Notes under the pieces: generated by a model
What the model was told of the DNA's origin: nothing
What the model saw: the letters and a program-made list of their open reading frames with translations, nothing else
Databases searched by the model: none
DNA from: Siphonodentalium dalli
Lineage: Eukaryota; Mollusca; Scaphopoda; Gadilida; Siphonodentaliidae
DNA length: 64,000 bases
NCBI GenBank assembly: GCA_032622095.1
Contig: CP136067.1
Location: 90,572,707-90,636,706, forward strand
Direction of reading: 5' to 3'
Made by a program: the position numbers and the translations under genes
Shown here: one piece after another, positions 58,430 to 64,000 of the stretch
Layout: every line of letters starts with the position of its first letter
How positions within the stretch are numbered: the first letter of the stretch is position 1

Positions 58430-59086
58430 CTGTTGATGTTTACAAGGCTCTAAAATCTCCGAAGGTCTCAAAATCATGTGGTCCTGATAAAATAAGTCCT
58501 AGACCACTGAAGCATTATGCATCATATTTATGTGAACCACTTGCGTCTTATTTCAAATTATTTGTTGAAAACAATCATTATCCGCACCAATGGAAGATAT
58601 CTAATGTGACCCCGATTTTGAAAGCAGGTTACCCCAGTATTATTACTAACTATCGTCCAGTCTCCCTACTTAGTTGTGTATCAAAGGTGTTTGAGAAGTG
58701 TATATATAAATATATCTGTGAATTTCTGGAAGACAATAAACTACTATCAATTTATCAATCTGGATTTGTGAAAGGTGACTCAACTGTTTTTCAACTGACA
58801 TAAATATACGACAACATATGCAGGTCCCTAGATGATGGAAAATAATTAAGATGTGTTTTCTGTGACGTTAGTAAAGCGTTCGATAAGGTATGGCACCGCG
58901 GACTACTTCACAAAACTAATGAAGATAGGAATTACAGGGGATTTACATAAACTGATTGAATCATATCTTGAATACCGACAACAGCGTGTTATTATCGATG
59001 GATCAAGTTCTCAGCTGCAGTATGTTTCTGCGGCAGTTCCTCGAGGTTATATCCTAGGTCCTTTTTTTCTTGATCTAAATAAATAA
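58430..59086 (+). mobile_element. LINE reverse-transcriptase fragment
   Basis: Residues KSPKVSKSCGPDKISPRPL, NYRPVSLLSCVSKVFEK and QSGFVKGDSTVFQLT are RT motifs 0-2a of CR1/Jockey-group LINEs. After a stop and frame change at 58800-58855 come VFCDVSKAFDKVWHRGLL, GITGDLHKLIESYLEYRQQR and VPRGYILGPFF. DVSKAFD holds the first catalytic Asp. The copy ends before the second catalytic motif ([FY]ADD), so it cannot be active. It lies downstream of the C-terminal fragment at 57270-57696 on the same strand, the wrong order for one intact element. Confidence 0.92.
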
Positions 59087-59089
59087 CAT

Positions 59090-59900
59090 AACTGAATTTA
59101 TGTTTTATACACATACATGTACTGGCTTTATCTCGATTCGTTCAGATTGGCAAAATACCGGAAAGGTTGACAACTTTAGATAAAATAACGTACTTGTTCG
59201 TAACGTCGTCAGTTTGATCTACCATCATCAGATTATTTTAGCACGGCTCACTAATAGCAATGCACTGTGTGCCTTAGTGAAATATGATAACTATATTTCG
59301 GTAATTGTCCATTGTTTGTAACTGTTATTAGTAATCGTGAGTTTGATGAACCTCTCCAGACAATTCAGCTTCTTCTGAAAATAAGCTCACATTGATCTTA
59401 TTTAAAATAAGCACATATCGGCATTTGTTTACGCTCTATATGAAACTAAACATCAACTTACCATATATACGCCTTTTGTAATGTGTTTTTACAGTGGCCA
59501 GAGCCATAAACTGGTATAAATGCACTATGGGCTTATTTCAGAATAAAATAAGTCCAATTATCCTCCAATATGAACCTACGTTGATAATATGTTGGACACT
59601 TACGCTGACGGGATCAGGTTACTACGTTTACAGATGTTCTCAGCTTTAGAGAGGGAACCAGTCTATTCTAAAATAAATATCGAGTGCACTCAAATACGAG
59701 AATCACACATAAAAACTGTGGCACTGTTCATTCACACATACTTTTTATCCAATTTGAGATGAATTATATCACTAAAATGTAACGGTATTTTTACTTCGGT
59801 GAAATAGAATCTTAGACCGTTGATGCCCAATTTCGCGTAAAAGACTGGCCATTGCCTCAATTGAACGAGCGTCGAATGTGTAGTAACCTGACACGTTTGG
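59090..59900. other. Intron sequence, nothing recognised
   Basis: AT-rich; several TATTTTAAAATAAG-like words (59400-59550). No exon or clear repeat. Confidence 0.4.
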
Positions 59901-59908
59901 ACACTCAC

Positions 59909-60057
59909 CCGGTTGTAGCGGTGGTCATAGTTATCGTCTGACTTGAGACGGTTTCCATGTTGATGTACGTACAGGATAGCACGTACTTCTCATCCGTCCA
60001 CATTAGAGCCCTGTAGTCAAACTGGAAGATGATGCTCACGGACACGACTGTCGTTTG
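59909..60057 (-). CDS. ZP gene exon a: end of ZP-N
   Basis: Internal exon of 149 nt, entered in phase 0 after acceptor TCTTTAAACAG and left in phase 2 at donor CCGG/GTGAGTG. It encodes 49 residues beginning QTTVVSVSIIFQFDY. The pattern hydrophobic strand - charged turn (WTDEK) - YVLSCTY matches the last strands of a ZP-N subdomain, where a conserved cysteine is followed one residue later by tyrosine. The Thr/Ser-rich end (TITMTTATT) would begin the linker to ZP-C and could carry O-glycans. The next exon upstream is not in the window; about 0.8 kb upstream the 70-bp satellite begins. Assignment to ZP-N rests on the CxY motif and on the unmistakable ZP-C that follows. Confidence 0.78.
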
Positions 60058-60381
60058 CTGTTTAAAGACAGAGCAGACACAGCAAATATTAAACATATCT
60101 TAGTTTGAAAAGAATTAGACTCTTCCAAAACCCTGCATGTCAATCATTGAAGGCAAGCACAGCGAGAAGCTATATGCAATTTAATAACACACACTTGGAT
60201 TAAAGGAGGGGCCGGCACTAACACAAAACTTGTTTGTGTACTTTATTTTATATGTATGTATGCATTGTTACCATGTAATTTTGTATTTAGTGTTGATTTA
60301 TTCACGAGAGGAGGTCCATCTAATTGGCTATCACTTGTCATACAATCCCGTCACCATACCATGTTTGGTAAATAAATATTG

Positions 60382-60490
60382 TTAACCCTTTCATGACTGG
60401 AGCTTCCTGAATGTTTACGAAAACCCTGCGCCAATGTATTCTCGTATATATGCGAGTCTATCGTAGGTCGTCCCGCATATATACGATCGG
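60382..60490. mobile_element. piggyBac-like MITE end, copy 6 (truncated)
   Basis: TTAACCCTTTCATGACTGGA then GCTTCCTGAATGTTTACGAA, followed by a mutated hairpin module (60431-60489). The rest of the element is missing; the text changes to the 'GGCTGCTGGCGGCC' repeat. Confidence 0.7.
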
Positions 60491-60892
60491 ATGAGGCATG
60501 TGGACTGTAGGGTGAGCCAAAGGATTCAGTCATGCAAATAGTCAAATCCGTCCACGTTTTCATAAATTTTTTTTTAAATTCGTTAGCTCCCATCTACAAG
60601 TGATCGCAATGGTGCTTACAAAATAAATAAAATGATCCGGCAATAAATACGGGCTGTGTGTGCCGATGGATTGAAATTTTCAAATCCAAGATGGCTGCTG
60701 GCGGCCATGTTTTTCATCGAAATTCTGAAAAAAATCGACAGCTCCCATCTATAGGTCACCCTGAAGCTACATATGACGTTTGGTGAAGATCGGATAAGGA
60801 AATTGTTGACGCAAGGACGACGGACGCCAACACATGGCAAAAGCTCATACCTTACGTTGCAAAGTCGAGTTAATAATACTGGACGTATATAT
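60491..60892. repeat. Dispersed ~200-bp 'GGCTGCTGGC' repeat
   Basis: Two units related to 36355-36720: TTAGCTCCCATCTACAAGTG and CAGCTCCCATCTATAGGTCA, with AAATCCAAGATGGCTGCTGG and TATGACGTTTGGTGAAGATC, GGATAAG. Text of this type is widespread in mollusc genomes. Confidence 0.55.
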
Positions 60893-63800
60893 AGATGTGA
60901 TACTGATACCACAGTTAGACCCGCCTGCGTAGGGGATGTTATGTATATAGACGTAATGCGTTAGATGTTATACTGATACCACAGTTAGACCCTCCTGTGT
61001 AGGGGATGCTATGTATATAGACGTACTGCGTTAGATGTCATACTGATACCACCGTTAGACCCTCCTGCGTAGGGGATGTTATGTATATAGACGTACTGCG
61101 TTAGATGTCATACTGATACCACAGTTAGACCCGCCTGCGTAGGGAATGTTATGTACATGTATATAGACGTACTGCGTTAGTTGTCATACTGATAACTTGT
61201 GCCCCAATCCCAATTGTACATAAACGATACAATAAAGTATGTTTAAACTAAATACTGATACCACAGTTAGACCCGCCTGTGTAGGGGATGTCATGTATAT
61301 AGACGTACTGCGTTAGATGTGATACTGATACCACAGTTAGACCCGTCTGCGTAGGGGATGCTATGTATATAGACGTACTGCGTTAGATGTCATACTGATA
61401 CCACAGTTAGACACGCCTGCATAGGGGATGTTATGTATATAGACGTACTGCGTTAGATGTCATACTGATACCACAGTTAGACCCTCCTGCGTAGGTGATG
61501 TTATGCATATAGACGTACTGCGTTAGATGTCATACTGATACCACAGTTAGACCCGCCTGCGTAGGGGATGTTATGCATATAGACGTACTGCGTTAGATGT
61601 CATACTGATACCACAGTTAGACCCGCTTGCGTAGGGGATGTTATGTATATAGACGTACTGCGTTAGATGTGATACTGATACCACAGTTAGACCCGACAGC
61701 GTAGGGGATGTTATGTATATATACGTACTGCGTTAGATGTCATACTGATACCACAGTTAGACCCGCCTGCGTAGGGGATGTTATGTATATAGACGTACTG
61801 CGTTAGATGTCATACTGATACCACAGTTAGACCCGCCTGCGTAGGGAATGTTATGTACATGTATATAGACGTACTGCGTTAGTTGTCATACTGATAACTT
61901 GTGCCCCAATCCCAATTGTACATAAACGATACAATAAAGTATGTTTAAACTAAATACTGATACCACAGTTAGACCCTCCTACGTAGGGGATGCTATGTAT
62001 ATAGACGTACTGCGTTAGATGTTATACTGATACCACAGTTAGACCCGACAGCGTAGGGGATGTTATGTATATAGACGTACTGCGTTAGATGTCATACTGA
62101 TACCACAGTTAGACCCTCCTACGTAGGGGATGTTATGTATATAGACGTACTGCGTTAGATGTCATACTGATACCACAGTTAGACCCTCCTGCGTAGGGGA
62201 TGTTATGTATATAGACGTACTGCGTTAGATGTCATACTGATACCACAGTTAGACCCGCCTGCGTAGGGGATGTTATGTATATAGACGTACTGCGTTAGAT
62301 GTCATACTGATACCACAGTTAGACCCTCCTACGTAGGGGATGTTATGTATATAGACGTACTGCGTTAGATGTCATACTGATACCACAGTTAGACCCGACA
62401 GCGTAGGGGATGTTATGTATATAGACGTACTGCGTTAGATGTCATACTGATACCACAGTTAGACCCGCCTGCGTAGGGGATGTTATGTATATAGACGTAC
62501 TGCGTTAGATGTCATACTGATACCACAGTTAGACCCGCCTGCGTAGGGGATGCTATGTATATAGACGTACTGCGTTAGATGTCATACTGATACCACAGTT
62601 AGACCCTCCTGCGTAGGGGATGTTATGTATATAGACGTACTGCGTTAGATGTGATACTGATACCACAGTTAGACCCTCCTGCGTAGGGGATGTTATGTAT
62701 ATAGACGTACTGCGTTAGATGTGATACTGATACCACAGTTAGACCCGACAGCGTAGGGGATGTTATGTATATATACGTACTGCGTTAGATGTCATACTGA
62801 TACCACAGTTAGACCCGCCTGCGTAGGGGATGCTATGTATATAGACGTACTGCGTTAGATGTCATACTGATACCACAGTTAGACCCGACAGCGTAGGGGA
62901 TGTTATGTATATAGACGTACTGCGTTAGATGTCATACTGATACCACAGTTAGACCCGACAGCGTAGGGGATGTTATGTATATAGACGTACTGCGTTAGAT
63001 GTCATACTGATACCACAGTTAGACCCGACAGCGTAGGGGATGTTATGTATATAGACGTACTGCGTTAGATGTCATACTGATACCACAGTTAGACCCGACA
63101 GCGTAGGGGATGTTATGTATATATACGTACTGCGTTAGATGTCATACTGATACCACAGTTAGACCCGCCTGCGTAGGGGATGCTATGTATATAGACGTAC
63201 TGCGTTAGATGTCATACTGATACCACAGTTAGACCCGCCTGCGTAGGGAATGTTATGTACATGTATATAGACGTACTGCGTTAGTTGTCATACTGATAAC
63301 TTGTGCCCCAATCCCAATTGTACATAAACGATACAATAAAGTATGTTTAAACTAAATACTGATACCACAGTTAGACCCGCCTGTGTAGGGGATGTCATGC
63401 ATATAGACGTACTGCGTTAGATGTGATACTGATACCACAGTTAGACCCGACAGCGTAGGGGATGTTATGTATATAGACGTACTGCGTTAGATGTCATACT
63501 GATACCACAGTTAGACACGCCTGCATAGGGGATGTTATGTATATAGACGTACTGCGTTAGATGTCATACTGATACCACAGTTAGACCCTCCTGCGTAGGT
63601 GATGTTATGCATATAGACGTACTGCGTTAGATGTCATACTGATACCACAGTTAGACCCGCTTGCGTAGGGGATGTTATGTATATAGACGTACTGCGTTAG
63701 ATGTGATACTGATACCACAGTTAGACCCGACAGCGTAGGGGATGTTATGTATATATACGTACTGCGTTAGATGTCATACTGATACCACAGTTAGACCCGC

Positions 63801-64000
63801 CTGCGTAGGGGATGTTATGTATATAGACGTACTGCGTTAGATGTCATACTGATACCACAGTTAGACCCTCCTGCGTAGGGGATGCTATGTATATAGACGT
63901 ACTGCGTTAGATGTCATACTGATACCACCGTTAGACCCTCCTGCGTAGGGGATGTTATGTATATAGACGTACTGCGTTAGATGTGATACTGATACCACAG
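60893..64000. repeat. 70-bp satellite with ~701-bp higher-order period
   Basis: About 44 units of 70 bp: ATACTGATACCACAGTTAGA, CCCGCCTGCGTAGGGGATGT, TATGTATATAGACGTACTGC, GTTAGATGTC. Units differ by a few bases and fall into discrete types (CGCCTGCG, CTCCTGCG, CGACAGCG). A 60-bp foreign spacer (TGTGCCCCAATCCCAATTGT, ACATAAACGATACAATAAAG, TATGTTTAAAC) recurs at about 61201, 61903 and 63305, i.e. spaced 702 and 1,402 bp. The array runs off the window. Confidence 0.95.

Larger units (their letters stand above)
34813..60057 (-). other. ZP-domain membrane protein gene, 3' part (six exons)
   Basis: Six minus-strand exons (60057-59909, 56374-56235, 51770-51698, 46378-46222, 36346-36211, 35000-34813) are each bounded by AG acceptors and GT donors. 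Their lengths (149, 140, 73, 157, 136, 188 nt) sum to 843 nt, exactly 281 codons including the stop. Exit/entry phases agree at all five junctions. The product reads as the end of ZP-N, a linker, a ZP-C half with six cysteines, a furin-like site, a hydrophobic patch and one transmembrane helix. ZP proteins polymerise outside the cell after furin cleavage releases the ectodomain, as in egg coats, matrices and cuticles. Introns measured are 3.5, 4.5, 5.3, 9.9 and 1.2 kb, and are full of mobile elements. Signal peptide, N-terminal modules and most of ZP-N must lie upstream of the window. The exact role (egg coat, mucus or matrix) cannot be told from this part. Confidence 0.85.

Noticed and set aside
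60893-64000. 70-bp array considered as a CRISPR array
   Set aside because: The repeats are contiguous and near-identical with no unique spacers; this is a eukaryotic satellite.

Overview
The window looks like repeat-rich nuclear DNA from an invertebrate animal. It is AT-rich, packed with inverted repeats, minisatellites and broken LINE copies, and contains small exons with canonical GT/AG junctions separated by kilobase introns. The abundance of TACATGTA-like words and of 'GGCCGCTGGCGGCCAT'-type dispersed repeats suggests a lophotrochozoan, most likely a mollusc. That placement is an inference, not something the sequence proves. No bacterial gene organisation is present.

Only one host gene can be supported. 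Six exons on the minus strand (60057-59909, 56374-56235, 51770-51698, 46378-46222, 36346-36211, 35000-34813) join in perfect phase into 843 nt, or 280 residues plus a stop. Together they read as the C-terminal part of a membrane-anchored zona pellucida (ZP) domain protein: the end of ZP-N (LSCTY), a complete ZP-C half with six cysteines, a furin-type site (GRKRRSD), a hydrophobic patch, one transmembrane helix and a short basic tail. A polyadenylation signal lies about 75 bp after the stop. The 5' part of the gene lies beyond the right edge.

From 1 to 34 kb I recognise no host gene. The landmarks there are: a piggyBac-like MITE family whose ends are themselves hairpins (2.9-4.7 kb); a textbook non-autonomous hAT element with an 8-bp target duplication nested inside a foldback element (4.7-6.5 kb); SINE/RTE-like tails (6.6-7.2 kb); a 168-bp palindrome (8.3 kb); 21-bp and 32-bp minisatellites (13.2-14.9 kb); LINE scraps (16.6-17.1, 19.1 kb); a 4.46-kb palindrome made of two mirror-image units (24.2-28.7 kb); and a diverged direct duplication that flanks that palindrome (21.9-24 and 29.6-33.8 kb), the second copy filled with a dimeric tandem repeat.

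From 34 to 60 kb the ZP gene's introns carry the load. The 9.9-kb intron between exons 46.2k and 36.3k contains a 6.1-kb palindrome (38533-44653) with arms about 99% identical at their outer ends, plus two more piggyBac-like MITEs, one ending 65 bp from a splice donor. Other introns hold a 63-bp in-frame minisatellite, a nested MITE, CACTG-ended and other foldback elements, a minisatellite grown from a transposon end, and three LINE 3'/RT fragments. The last 3.1 kb is a 70-bp satellite with a higher-order period of about 701 bp, running off the window and presumably lying within or upstream of the same gene.
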